Notes: generated by a model from the sequence alone, not told the origin. Shown: positions 26,206 through 36,121, counted from the stretch's first letter. The stretch: DNA of 64,000 nt from Longibacter salinarum (GCF_002554795.1 NZ_PDEQ01000004.1:1-64000), one strand, 5' to 3'. A program made the numbers and translations.

Positions 26206-28104
26206 CTACGGCTCCGCTACGTCAAGCTCAATGGTTCGTGACGATGTAGACTGTGCAACATCGTCGGTCATTTCAACAGTGAGGCGGATGGTATCTCCGT
26301 CTTCGACCTCCACGTCTCCCAGGTCAACCAGAATATACTCCTCAACGCGGCTGGAAGAGCCTTCTTGCGTCACCTCCGTGGAGCTACGCTCGAACTGATC
26401 GCGAAGTAACCAGCGCGGCGATCTCACCTCTACGTCGTACTGGACGGTATACTGGACTCGGTCGTCCGATCCATATCGCAGATTATACGCCTCAAAGTAG
26501 ATTACAAGCTGATCGTCCGGCTGAATCTCCATCCGCGGCGTAGGCGTCGCGGCAGATTCTATGGACGAGCCAACGAGCGATTGGATCTCGACATCCCGTG
26601 GAAGAAGCATGGGACGAATGTCGCTGAGCAGGAGTCGTCTCCCCGTCTCGTCCAGCGGGGAGAGGTCACGCTCCCAGTCAACGGCGTAGGAGAACGGAGG
26701 CCCGTACTGGACAACATCTTCCTTGATCGTCGACATGTGCGCGTTCGTCTGGAGGGCGAGATGCTTTGCATTTTTTGGTAAAGCGAACGTGAGGCTATTC
26801 GTTCTGCCTTTGCTCACATCCGCTGAAGCATCTTCAAATACGACGAGTTGGCGCTCGGCCCCGATGGACTGATAAGACGGGTCGCGTATGCTGACGTTTA
26901 CCTCCACGGAGCGGTCCTGGTATCGACTAAGGGAGGAGCGTCGAAAGCGTTTCACGACCGACTTATCCGGTTGCAGCTCCTCCGGCTCCATCGCCCAATC
27001 TAGCACCACCCTCGTCGTGCCATCCGGATTCAAGAAGCGAGACGTGATGTACTGTAGATCAGCCGTTGGGAGCTTGATGACCTCCGTCGCCTGCGCTGGC
27101 ATTTCCTTATCTCGGCGTCGTTCAAAGTTTCTATCCGCGGCCTCCACCTCCGACACGATGCGAGTGGCCACGACCGATGGTTGTTCGTTTACTGGATACG
27201 ACATCCCCCCGAGTTGAGCCACCCTCCTGTTCTCCTCAATCAAGGAAGCGTACTTCCACGTGTCCAGATAAGCAAAGGCGATATGGTCCTGGTAGTAGGC
27301 CAGACGCTCGTATACAAGAGACATAATACCCAACAAGCGCACCGCATTTTGATTACCGCGCCTAGATGGACTGAGCGCCAAAGCTCGTTGCCGTTTTGGT
27401 ATCAAATCCGTTGACCTACCGAGCTCAAATTCATCGTCGTCTTCGATAAAAAGAAACGATCCATTTTGAGCTAGGGCCGGGTAACTCCAAATCTCGTTTT
27501 CCGGAAAACCGTCAATCATAGACAGGTTGTGCATCTCATCCCAGTTCACCTGGTCAACGCGGGACGGCGGTCCGTATTTCACATAGATGAGCCCCCGATC
27601 ATCAAAACCGCTAACTGACTCGGACGAAGCATACTCTCGCTCCGCAATCTGAACCCGTTCGACGTGCTCCAGGAGTCGCTCATTGCCCGGCGTCGAAGGC
27701 ACTACGTCTTGCATTCGCCACCAGGCCAGCAACCGCTCGCCAGCCTCATCTGCGAACACCCACTCGTCTGGCTCGTCCCGGTCTCCTTCGCTCACAACAG
27801 CGTCGTAGGTTGAGTCCGCGAGCATAAACACCATCTGTGAGAATCGCTTTCGCACCGCGTCTCGGTCTTCAACTGAAAGCTGGTCTGCACTCGCACGTTG
27901 CAGAATACAGAGATAGAGTTTCGCGGCTCGTTGCTTCGACACGCGGGATTCCTCCTTTGACAGACGATCCATTTCTGCATCAAGCGAAACAACGCCCTGT
28001 TCGCAGAGCCCTGGATTCGTAAACCGACCTGCATGCGCGTCCGAAGTCACGCCAACCTGCAAGAAGGTACTCAGATATAGAGCGATGGCTGCATAAATAT
28101 GCAT
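26206..28104 (-). CDS. GWxTD-domain protein with signal peptide
   Basis: 632 residues. A hydrophobic signal segment (residues 2-22) precedes an exported protein. About 100-260 matches the GWxTD domain of Bacteroidota and related phyla: WWRMQD, then DDRGLIYVKYGPPSRVD and NEIWSYP, where the second half is the recognisable 'DRGriyi.yGpPd.......eiW.Y' block. The rest has beta-rich segments without assignment. Function is unknown. The gene and its flanks are visibly more AT-rich than neighbours. An AGAAGGGGG tract lies just before the ATG, a rare Shine-Dalgarno-like sequence in this window. A terminator separates it from the upstream fasciclin gene. Confidence 0.78.
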   Translation of the reverse strand: MHIYAAIALYLSTFLQVGVTSDAHAGRFTNPGLCEQGVVSLDAEMDRLSKEESRVSKQRAAKLYLCILQRASADQLSVEDRDAVRKRFSQMVFMLADSTYDAVVSEGDRDEPDEWVFADEAGERLLAWWRMQDVVPSTPGNERLLEHVERVQIAEREYASSESVSGFDDRGLIYVKYGPPSRVDQVNWDEMHNLSMIDGFPENEIWSYPALAQNGSFLFIEDDDEFELGRSTDLIPKRQRALALSPSRRGNQNAVRLLGIMSLVYERLAYYQDHIAFAYLDTWKYASLIEENRRVAQLGGMSYPVNEQPSVVATRIVSEVEAADRNFERRRDKEMPAQATEVIKLPTADLQYITSRFLNPDGTTRVVLDWAMEPEELQPDKSVVKRFRRSSLSRYQDRSVEVNVSIRDPSYQSIGAERQLVVFEDASADVSKGRTNSLTFALPKNAKHLALQTNAHMSTIKEDVVQYGPPFSYAVDWERDLSPLDETGRRLLLSDIRPMLLPRDVEIQSLVGSSIESAATPTPRMEIQPDDQLVIYFEAYNLRYGSDDRVQYTVQYDVEVRSPRWLLRDQFERSSTEVTQEGSSSRVEEYILVDLGDVEVEDGDTIRLTVEMTDDVAQSTSSRTIELDVAEP

Positions 28105-28248
28105 GATAACCCCCTTCTAATTACATGATACACATTGCTTATATACCCAGGTCTTCTACGTTTGTTCAAACGCTCGCTCTCGTTTTCAGGATTGTAAAAG
28201 GTCGCTGCAACCAGCAGGATACCGGTTCGCACGCCTTGGCTAGATACA

Positions 28249-28285
28249 CAAAAAAAGCCGGAGCCTCGCTAAGAGACTCCGGCTC
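28249..28285 (-). terminator. Intrinsic terminator after the SusC-SusD-fasciclin operon
   Basis: On the minus strand stem AGCCGGAG/CTCCGGCT is followed by seven Ts. It lies 62 bases after the fasciclin stop codon and ahead of the GWxTD gene. Confidence 0.92.
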
Positions 28286-28347
28286 GTGGCGCTTTGTTTG
28301 TAAATCCAACACGGATGGCACATCCATCCGGTGGATCGTTGCAAACC

Positions 28348-28938
28348 TTAGAGTCCCGGGGGAATGAGAAGACCATCGATCACGTGTACGACACCGTTTG
28401 AAGCTTCGATGTCGGCGAGATCGATGACCACCTGTGCATCACCGTTGATCTCAATAACGGTTTCACCATTGGCCGTTCCCGACGTAATGGTGAGCTCTTC
28501 GCCATTCAGGGTTTGCACCTGCTGCGAAGATCCCAGGTCTTCGGAAAACGTCTCCGAAGCAACAACGTGGTATTGAAGGATTTCGACGAGTTGGGCTTCC
28601 GTCAGCTCGTCGCCAACGACGACGCCATCACCATCGGCGTCGAGCGAGGCAAGCGTAGCGTTGATGGCTCCACTCGTCGGAGCAAATACAGTGAACGGCC
28701 CCGCGGAATCATCCTTAAAGGTTTCAGCCAGCGGCGTGTCGGCTGGATAAGCGCTAACGAGACTGGCGAGCGTCCCCGTTTCATTGAGGATGTTCAGCCG
28801 TTCAGCAATGTTGATCTCGCTGTTCGTAATCGTCGGATCTGCCGTCTCATCACATCCCATGAGTCCTATTACAACCAGGACTAGGGCCACGTGACGAAGC
28901 CAGGATAGGGATGGGCGCATCGTAGAGAATATGTTCAT
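28348..28938 (-). CDS. Fasciclin-domain lipoprotein with an EF-hand-like loop
   Basis: 196 residues. A lipoprotein signal ends in VIGLMGC, so the mature protein is lipid-anchored. Residues about 45-196 form one fasciclin (FAS1) domain: FTVFAPTSGAINATL (H1-like box), ILQYHVVASETF, and GVVHVIDGLLIPPGL (H2-like box). Inside the domain, LDADGDGVVVGDEL (about 98-111) has the DxDxDGxxxxxE spacing of a calcium-binding EF-hand loop, not a normal part of FAS1. FAS1 proteins mediate adhesion. It is last in a likely operon after susC and susD-like genes (97-bp gap), suggesting that it acts with them at the outer membrane. The start may be the ATG of MRPSLSW, six residues later. Confidence 0.88.
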   Translation of the reverse strand: MNIFSTMRPSLSWLRHVALVLVVIGLMGCDETADPTITNSEINIAERLNILNETGTLASLVSAYPADTPLAETFKDDSAGPFTVFAPTSGAINATLASLDADGDGVVVGDELTEAQLVEILQYHVVASETFSEDLGSSQQVQTLNGEELTITSGTANGETVIEINGDAQVVIDLADIEASNGVVHVIDGLLIPPGL

Positions 28939-29035
28939 GTCAACAAGAGGGGATCATCGGTAATTCGGAGGAATCTCCTCTCTGCGTTCCACAGTTCCGA
29001 ACGCAGAGAGGAGCGGTTCAGATCATTCGCCAGGT

Positions 29036-30472
29036 TTAGTATCCCGGGTTCTGATCATCCTCACTAATTTCGCTGTTGATTTCGATCTCGGTCTGCGGGA
29101 TCGGCAGGATCCGCTGAGGATCGCCTTGGACCGTCGTTCGCATCGGGGAGCCCGTGCGCACGAGGTCATGGCGGTAGTCGCCTTCGAACGCCAACTCAAG
29201 GCGGCGCTCAAGGAGAACCGCGTCGATCAGATCTTGCTGCGACGATGTGTTCACCGAGGAGGCGCCTGCGCGGGTCCGAACGGTGTTCAGGTAATCCTCC
29301 GCGTCGTCTTCGCGAGCAGCATAATCGGAGCGTGCGATAGCTTCCGCAGCGATGAGATACATCTCAGCACCGCGAAGCACGATGGCGTCATCACCGAAGT
29401 TGCTATCAGACCACTTGTTCGTCCATGGAGCACCGCCATACGCATAGATCAGGAAGTCGCCACTGTTCGGCGCGCTCGCCTGGCCCAATCCGCGTTCGTC
29501 CGAGGTTTCGTACAGGCTGATTAGATCCGATGTGGGGTTGATATCGCCACGTCCACCGAAGTCACTCGGCAGATAAAATGCACTTGGGAAATCGTTCGTA
29601 CCCGAGTTGTCGATTTCATTGTTGGCGACACTGAAGATGATCTCCGTGTTCGTCTCGCTCACAGAAGCATAGATGGAGGAAACGGATTCAACGAGAGACA
29701 TATCTCCGGAGCCGATGACCGCCTCGGCGTCGTCAATCGCGCCCTGGTAATCCCCCGTATAGAGGTTCACTTTGGCCCGGAGTGCCTGAGCGGCCGTACC
29801 CGATCCTCGGTTCCGATTCGAGATGCCACCGAGTTTACTGACGGCATCATTCAGATCCGTATAGATCTGGGAGTACACCGCGTCGACCGTTGCACGCGGC
29901 TGATCGGTAAATTCCGAATCGGTCGCCTGCTCTAGCGTACGTAGTGGTTCGAGGGTGAGCGGGACGCCTAGCTGGTCATTCGTGCCACCGATGTTGTACG
30001 GCTGTGCAAACCACCGTACGAGATCGAAGTACATCAGCGCGCGAAGGAACTGTGCCTCGCCGGTGATGCGATCGAGGTCGGCAGAGCTAATATCCGGAAC
30101 CTCAGATGCGCGAGCGATGATGGTGTTGAGACGCAAAATGACATCATAGTGATCGTCCCATACCGTCAGGCTCGGGCCGTGCGTCGACGTAATATTAAAG
30201 CTTTGGGCCGCAGACCATGTGCTGAAGGATCCCGAGAAACTCGAGTTTCCACTTTGAAAATCCGCAGCCACGACCGGGAACCCGCCGTAGTTGCCGGGAA
30301 GCTGTAGGCCGTCATAAGCACCGTTAAGTGCAGCTTCCGCATCCGTGACGGAGGTGAAAGCCTCCTCTTCAGGGATGCTTTGCTCCGGCTCCACATCGAG
30401 CGTGTCGCAACCGACCAACCCGAGGGCCAGCACGGCGGCGACGAGAATCGTAAAGGTGTGTCGAGCAATCAT
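29036..30472 (-). CDS. SusD/RagB family outer membrane lipoprotein
   Basis: 478 residues. A lipoprotein signal ends in LALGLVGC and is followed by the acidic stretch typical of surface-exposed lipoproteins. The SusD N-terminal region (ITGEAQFLRALMYFDLVRWFA) and the RagB/SusD C-terminal domain ending in DQNPGY are clear; repeated TPR-like helices lie between. SusD caps the paired SusC transporter and binds the ligand. The ligand is unknown: no glycoside hydrolase, sulfatase or peptidase gene belongs to the cluster. The start MIARHTF at 30472 was chosen since the signal peptide begins there; 14 in-frame upstream residues are not part of it. Confidence 0.93.
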   Translation of the reverse strand: MIARHTFTILVAAVLALGLVGCDTLDVEPEQSIPEEEAFTSVTDAEAALNGAYDGLQLPGNYGGFPVVAADFQSGNSSFSGSFSTWSAAQSFNITSTHGPSLTVWDDHYDVILRLNTIIARASEVPDISSADLDRITGEAQFLRALMYFDLVRWFAQPYNIGGTNDQLGVPLTLEPLRTLEQATDSEFTDQPRATVDAVYSQIYTDLNDAVSKLGGISNRNRGSGTAAQALRAKVNLYTGDYQGAIDDAEAVIGSGDMSLVESVSSIYASVSETNTEIIFSVANNEIDNSGTNDFPSAFYLPSDFGGRGDINPTSDLISLYETSDERGLGQASAPNSGDFLIYAYGGAPWTNKWSDSNFGDDAIVLRGAEMYLIAAEAIARSDYAAREDDAEDYLNTVRTRAGASSVNTSSQQDLIDAVLLERRLELAFEGDYRHDLVRTGSPMRTTVQGDPQRILPIPQTEIEINSEISEDDQNPGY

Positions 30473-30601
30473 GAGTTGTTTCCTGTATTTCAGTAAGTCG
30501 AGGAGGCAGCGCACGAGCCCCCAGGTAGCTCCCTCTTCCCGGACAAACGCCGAGAAAAAGGGAGCTGTTGGGTGGCCATCGGAACGCGGGGCTTTTACCG
30601 C

Positions 30602-33600
30602 TTAGAGCGTGAGGCTAAAGCCACCAGTAATCGAGCGCTGCTGCGGAGCCGTGAAGAAGCTTTCACCGGAGTTCAGGACACCAAAGCTTCCGCCGGTGTT
30701 CACTTCCGGATCCCCTGTTCCATCGGTAATCTTGTCGAAGGTCAGGAGGTTCGTTCCTTTCACATAGATCCGCGCTCGGGAAATCTGAAGCGCGTTGAGC
30801 ACGCTAGACGGAAGACTGTAGGACAGCGTCACGTCGCGAAGACGCAGGTAGCTACCATCCTGCAGCCACCGTGTGGATTGCCGCGTGTGATTGTCGGCGA
30901 TGTCCGCGAAGTAGTTACGCGGTACGCCCGTGACGTCGCCTCGCTCCTGCCAACGGTTCATGTAGTTCTCGTGCAGGTTAAACGTTGCCGGGAGCATCAT
31001 GAACCGGTAGGTGTCGTTGTAGATATCATGCCCTGTTTCGAACTGCAGAAGGGCACTCAAACTAACACCTTTGTAGCTGAACCGGTTGGTCAATCCGCCG
31101 GTCCATGTCGGAAGCACTTTTCCAACGTTCCGGCGATCCGTACCCGCCGAAGGGCTGGTTGTGAGGCTACCGTCTGCGGCTCTCCAGAGAGGCTTACCCG
31201 TAACCGGGTCAACACCTTCATACGGTATCAGGTTGAAATAACCGAGGGGCTCGCCTTCTGTGGCATACTGCACCCCGGATGGAATTTCCTCAACCAGATC
31301 CGTGACTTCATTCTTGAGCCACGAGAGGTTGAAGTTTGTTGTCCAGGAGAATGCGCCCGTAAGGTTGCGCGTCTCAAGACCGAGATCGACGCCCTGGTTC
31401 TTCATCGACCCGACGTTGCGGAAGTAGGAGTTGTATCCCTGGCTTCGCGGCACCGGAACCTCAAGGATGAGGTCATTGGTGGTCTTGTCGTAGTAATCTG
31501 CCGTCAGGAAAATCCGGTTATTGAAGAGACCAAGATCAAACCCGACATCAAGCTGCGTGACACGCTCCCACTTCAGGTCCGGGTTGGAGATCTGTGAGGG
31601 TACGAAGCCCGGCGTCCGGTTGTAATTGTTTCCAGCGGCAAACAGGCCCAGCTGCGGGAAAAAACCAATCTGGTCGTTTCCAGTCACACCGTAGCTCGCG
31701 CGAAGCTTCAGCTCCGAAAGAGCATCGACATCTTCCATAAACGACTCGTCGGAAACGAGCCAGGCAACCGATCCAGCCGGGAAGAATCCGTACTGGTTGT
31801 TTTCACCGAAGCGGGACGAACCATCAACACGAGCGGAAAACTCGAAGATGTAGCGATCGTTCAGCGTGTAATTCAAGCGGGAGAAGTAAGACTCCAGACC
31901 GCTCTTTCGATCGACGGTTGACGATGTCGTTACCGGCGTCGCGCCGGAAGCTACGTTCGGGAGTTCGTTGTTTGCGAAGTTATTTGCCTCCGCAAACACA
32001 TTATTCCGGCGGTCAAACTCGAAGCTTGACCCACCCAGAATGCTTACGTCGTGGATGTCGTTGAATGTGTCCACGTAATTGGCGGTGTACGTCATCAGGT
32101 ACTTCCGCTGCTCGCGGTAGTACTGAGCACCGAATCCGTTCGGCTGTCCATCCGTCGACTCTTGAATGTACCGGAAGTACTCGTCGACGACGAGCAGGTC
32201 ACCACCAACCTCCGCCCGAAGCGTGAGTTTGTCGATCGGGTCCAACTGGATGAATGCATTACCGTACGTACGCCAGTTGTAGGCGTCCGCTTCGTTGAAC
32301 TTGGACGATGCGACGACGTTGTCGGCGATGTTCCACGGGTTCTGGAAGTTGAATCCGCGATAATCACCGGGCTCCGGCGTTCCATCTTCTTCCTGATCGA
32401 CACGAATCGGAACCACCGGTGGAACCAGCGCAGCAGACGTCAGCGGCGCCGACACCAGGTTATCCGACGAGGCACGATCATTCAGGGATCGCGTAACCGT
32501 CAGGTTAGCACCGGTACGTAGCCACGGCGTCGGGTCATGCTCAACATTGACGCGTCCGTTGATACGACGGAATTGGTTCTCAATGATGTAGTTCTGCAGA
32601 TCGTCGTACGACCCACTGACGAGAAAACGTGTTTTCTCATCACCTCCGCGAACAGAGAGATTGTACGTCTGCGTAACGCCCGTCTGGAAGACCTCGTCCA
32701 CCCAGTTATAGGTCGGAGCCTCATCGACCTCAGGCAGTGTCGGATAGCCAAAAACCTGTGTACCAACGTTCGGGTCGGCTGGGAAACCGAAGAAAGCACT
32801 CGCGTTAGCAAACCCTTCGCGATACACCTCGGCCCACTGTGAACCGTTAAGCATGGACCACTTCTCAACCGCCGGCGTGACCGCACCCGCTTCGTAGCCA
32901 AAGCTGACCTCGGTTTGCCCTGATGCTGATCCGCTCTTCGTGGTAATGAGAACCACACCATTCGCGCCTCGCGATCCGTAAATCGCCGTGGCGGACGCAT
33001 CCTTGAGGATCTCAATGGACTGGATGTCAGACGGGTTCAGGTCGGCGAGCGCATTGGTCTGCTGCCCGAAGTCGGATGCCGACGTACCGGAAATAACCGG
33101 GATGCCGTCGATTACATAGAGCGGCTCGGTGCCAGACTGAATCGATGACGGTCCACGAACCTTAACGGAAATCGCGGCACCGGCAACACCGGAAACCGTC
33201 GATACCTGCACGCCGGAGGCGCGGCCCTGGAGCAGCTGCTCCGTTGACACAACACCTGCCTCAGCGACCTCGGCCGCGTCAATCGACGACACAGATCCTG
33301 AAACGCGCTGACGCTGCTGCTGGCCGTAACCGACAACGACAACCTCTTCGAGTTCTTCAGTCCGCGGCTGCAGCGCGAAATCCAGACTTGTGGTTTCGCC
33401 CGCAGCGACGTCGACGGTCTTCATCATCGGATTGTAACCGACGAACGAAGCCTGAACCTCGTGTGTCCCTTCAGGGACGTCAAACTCGAAGTTACCGTCT
33501 GCATCTGTTGCGCTACCGATACCGAGCTCTTGAACTCGAACAGTCGCGCCCGGCAGTGGGTCGCCGGTTGCTCCGTCCGTAACCGTACCGGATAATGTCC

Positions 33601-33679
33601 CGTCCTGTGCGAACACAGTCGCAGGTGCGAGGAGCAATATTGCCACCCCGCATAGAAGTTTAGTAAACAATGCCTTCAT
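30602..33679 (-). CDS. SusC/RagA family TonB-linked outer membrane transporter
   Basis: 1025 residues. Signal peptide ending TVFAQ; carboxypeptidase-regulatory-like domain about 27-110 (GTLSGTVTDGATGDPLPGATV); TonB-box-like EELEEVVVVGYGQQQR; plug domain with the SusC signature ATAIYGSRGANGVVLITTKSG (about 235-255); then a 22-strand barrel ending in the aromatic-poor SITGGFSLTL. It imports bulky ligands across the outer membrane with energy from TonB. It heads a likely operon with SusD (129-bp gap) and fasciclin genes. No ECF sigma/anti-sigma pair or hybrid two-component regulator is next to it, so regulation is not visible. Confidence 0.95.
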   Translation of the reverse strand: MKALFTKLLCGVAILLLAPATVFAQDGTLSGTVTDGATGDPLPGATVRVQELGIGSATDADGNFEFDVPEGTHEVQASFVGYNPMMKTVDVAAGETTSLDFALQPRTEELEEVVVVGYGQQQRQRVSGSVSSIDAAEVAEAGVVSTEQLLQGRASGVQVSTVSGVAGAAISVKVRGPSSIQSGTEPLYVIDGIPVISGTSASDFGQQTNALADLNPSDIQSIEILKDASATAIYGSRGANGVVLITTKSGSASGQTEVSFGYEAGAVTPAVEKWSMLNGSQWAEVYREGFANASAFFGFPADPNVGTQVFGYPTLPEVDEAPTYNWVDEVFQTGVTQTYNLSVRGGDEKTRFLVSGSYDDLQNYIIENQFRRINGRVNVEHDPTPWLRTGANLTVTRSLNDRASSDNLVSAPLTSAALVPPVVPIRVDQEEDGTPEPGDYRGFNFQNPWNIADNVVASSKFNEADAYNWRTYGNAFIQLDPIDKLTLRAEVGGDLLVVDEYFRYIQESTDGQPNGFGAQYYREQRKYLMTYTANYVDTFNDIHDVSILGGSSFEFDRRNNVFAEANNFANNELPNVASGATPVTTSSTVDRKSGLESYFSRLNYTLNDRYIFEFSARVDGSSRFGENNQYGFFPAGSVAWLVSDESFMEDVDALSELKLRASYGVTGNDQIGFFPQLGLFAAGNNYNRTPGFVPSQISNPDLKWERVTQLDVGFDLGLFNNRIFLTADYYDKTTNDLILEVPVPRSQGYNSYFRNVGSMKNQGVDLGLETRNLTGAFSWTTNFNLSWLKNEVTDLVEEIPSGVQYATEGEPLGYFNLIPYEGVDPVTGKPLWRAADGSLTTSPSAGTDRRNVGKVLPTWTGGLTNRFSYKGVSLSALLQFETGHDIYNDTYRFMMLPATFNLHENYMNRWQERGDVTGVPRNYFADIADNHTRQSTRWLQDGSYLRLRDVTLSYSLPSSVLNALQISRARIYVKGTNLLTFDKITDGTGDPEVNTGGSFGVLNSGESFFTAPQQRSITGGFSLTL

Positions 33680-34855
33680 GGTTGATGTCCTCTGGTGAAA
33701 CCGAGAAACGGTGAGATCCGATCGAGATTCCGATACTCCAGCTGGGTGCGTGTGGGACGCAGACCGAGCAGCAACCGAACCTCGAGCGTGTGTGAACTAA
33801 CGTTGTAGCACTCACTTCATGGCTGAACAGTGGAAAAAACGTCCTGAAGCCATGAATTGGGACTCGTCACCCGGCGGCGAGCCGCAGTGGGACGCGGTCG
33901 GCGCAACGGAGAGAGTGCTGTGCACTGAGGCTGACGTTCATGTCATCCTCAGGAGCATGACGAGTATAAGTTTCGCAAAAAGAACGATGAAGTCAAGCGG
34001 AAGTCAGATTTCAGCACCACATCTGAGATAGGTGGGCCAACCAAGCTGGGAATCGCACAGTCGAATGACCACACTGCACGTTCCGTTTAGCGGTTGTCTA
34101 CTGCGCACCACATCTTGATCAGAACAACGGAACAGCTGAGTGCACGCCTCTACATGCGTACCAGGCGGCTGAACGCATTCGGCCTAATACGAGTATCAGC
34201 GTTCATTTCCTGTTTCAACTCACCCCTTACGCGTTCTATACAGTCTAAATACCTGGTTGGTACAGTTCTGGAATGAAGCGGTGCGAAGTGATCATGCTGA
34301 AATGGCCTAGCGATCCGGCTACCATAGCGAGCATGGGCACGGTTCTCTTTCCTGATGATTTGCAGAAAAGTGATTATCGCCTCATGCTGGCTAAGGAATA
34401 TATCTCGCTAAATCATGATTTCAAACTGACAATCACAATAGGCGCGGATTCCGGGTTAATGTTAAGCGCTGGTCTATGACTGAATAACGCTATGCGCTAT
34501 GCTGCCTTGACATGTTCCTTTATGAATCGGTAACAATGTGCGAGCCATCCTTGAAGATGTCAAGGCGAATCTTGAAAATCATGTTCCGCAATCGTGCCAG
34601 ACGGATACGACGCACTACTTGAGTTGACGATACGAATCAAGGTACTCGCGCGACAGACGGGGTTCTGATTCCCTTGTCTCACTCCGTTGGGAAAACAAAC
34701 TGTACCGGCATAAAACCAACTTCATCACATTTGGACGTTCCCGAGGAGACGTTCGGCACGCGAATAGACAGCAAACCTTCCCGCTAGCGCTAACTATAAC
34801 AACCCACTCGCATTCGATACGCTCTTCCGTCGTGATCTCCTGACTCCCTCAAACT
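33680..34855. other. 1.18-kb gene-free region between susC-like and murB genes
   Basis: The stretch is more AT-rich than its neighbours. Several frames of 60-70 codons are open but none resembles a protein. A 9-bp inverted repeat TTCATGGCT/AGCCATGAA at 33816-33856 flanks a tract with AAAAAA. No RNA gene, MITE end or transposase remnant was recognised. It may be decayed coding sequence plus the promoters of the SusC operon and murB. Confidence 0.5.
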
Positions 34856-35914
34856 GTGTCGACTCCCCCTATTCCTGCCCCCGCCCTTGACGCACTGCGA
34901 GATCTGTTCGGTGCCGATCGCGTCAAGCAAAACGTCCCCCTCGCCCCCTTCACGACCTTCCAGCTTGGCGGACCTGCTGATGTGTATGTCGAAGCTCAAA
35001 CCGACGACGAGCTTGCACAAGCCATTCGCATTGCCCGTGAGCACGACGTCCACTTTTTCCTGTTAGGGATGGGAGCGAACGTTCTCGTGGGCGATCAAGG
35101 CTTTCGGGGCCTTGTGATTCGCAATGCGGCCACGCACACTGAGATTGATGCGGATGCAGGGACGCTCTGGGCCGAAAGCGGGGCAATCATGTACCCAACC
35201 GTGATCAATCAGGCGATCAACGCCGGACTGAGCGGCCTCGAACACTACGCGGGCATTCCATCTACGGTTGGCGGCGCTCTCTGGCAGAACCTGCACTTCC
35301 TCTCCCCTGCGCCGGCACGCGAGCGCACGATGTTTATCGAAGAGGTCCTTCAGGAGGCCGACATCCTGACGGAATCGAATGAACGCCGGACGGTGGGCGT
35401 CGACTACTTCGAGTTCGGCTACGACGACTCCATCCTTCACCACCGCGACGACGTCGTACTGTCGGCCACCTTCCAACTCGACGCGGGTGACCCGGAACGG
35501 ATGCGGGAGATTGTCGAGCAAAATTTGGAGTGGCGCTCCCTCCGTCATCCACCGCTCGATACGGAGCCCAGCGTCGGATCCATCTTCAAGAAGATCGAGG
35601 GCATCGGCGCGGGCCGCCTCATCGATGAATGCGGCCTGAAAGGCGCGAAAATTGGTGGCGCACGCGTGACCCACCGACACGCCAATATCTTCGTCAACGA
35701 CGGCGGCGCAACGGCCGCGGATCTGATCGGACTGATCCAGTACGTTCAACGCGTTGTCGAAGAGAAGACGGGGTATCGTCTGGAGACGGAAATCGGATTC
35801 ATCGGTCAGTTCGATGAGCCCTCCGAGGAAACACCGACGTTTGTGCCGAAAGACCCGGACCTCGTTACCGCAGCCGACCTCGCAAAGAAGCGACAGGCCC
35901 AGGCGAACAGCTAA
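34856..35914 (+). CDS. murB: UDP-N-acetylenolpyruvoylglucosamine reductase
   Basis: 352 residues, an FAD enzyme producing UDP-MurNAc with NADPH. FAD-binding TTFQLGGPADVYVEA and LLGMGANVLVGDQGF, GLSGLEHYAGIPSTVGGALWQN, DYFEFGYDDSILHH, catalytic-site PSVGSIFKK, and C-terminal LIDECGLKGAKIGGARVTHRHANIFVN are present. It starts with GTG at 34856; an earlier start is blocked by in-frame stops. The last 30 residues are a family-atypical polar tail. It is single, with a MITE 40 bp downstream. Confidence 0.95.
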   Translation: MSTPPIPAPALDALRDLFGADRVKQNVPLAPFTTFQLGGPADVYVEAQTDDELAQAIRIAREHDVHFFLLGMGANVLVGDQGFRGLVIRNAATHTEIDADAGTLWAESGAIMYPTVINQAINAGLSGLEHYAGIPSTVGGALWQNLHFLSPAPARERTMFIEEVLQEADILTESNERRTVGVDYFEFGYDDSILHHRDDVVLSATFQLDAGDPERMREIVEQNLEWRSLRHPPLDTEPSVGSIFKKIEGIGAGRLIDECGLKGAKIGGARVTHRHANIFVNDGGATAADLIGLIQYVQRVVEEKTGYRLETEIGFIGQFDEPSEETPTFVPKDPDLVTAADLAKKRQAQANS

Positions 35915-35953
35915 CGTTTCCAAACGGATGCGCGAGTCTGCCCGGAATCGGGT

Positions 35954-36121
35954 CCTGTTTTGCGGACATCCTGCATTCGCTTCGGAATACGCCCGTAACG
36001 GTCGGTCCTCGCGACGCTAGAAGCAATGAAACGTCGTGCATCTCACGCACCGGGTCTAGTCCGTCCGTGCCAACGGATGGCCTTCTGCGCTCGCGATTTT
36101 GCGGTCCATCCGCCAAACAGG
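35954..36121. mobile_element. MITE-like element, copy 2 (168 bp)
   Basis: Ends cctgttttgcgga (35954-35966) and tccgccaaacagg (36109-36121) are inverted repeats with 12 of 13 bases matching. The interior shares ordered blocks with the copy at 9737-9932: ACGGTCGGTCCTCGCG, TCCGTGCCAAC, and CTGCGCTC followed by GCGGTCCATCCGCC. It has no gene. It ends 3 bases before the stop codon of the ADP-ribosylglycohydrolase gene, between the 3' ends of two convergent genes. Similarity of its ends to the IS5-family terminus at 111-122 suggests trans-mobilisation. Confidence 0.75.
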
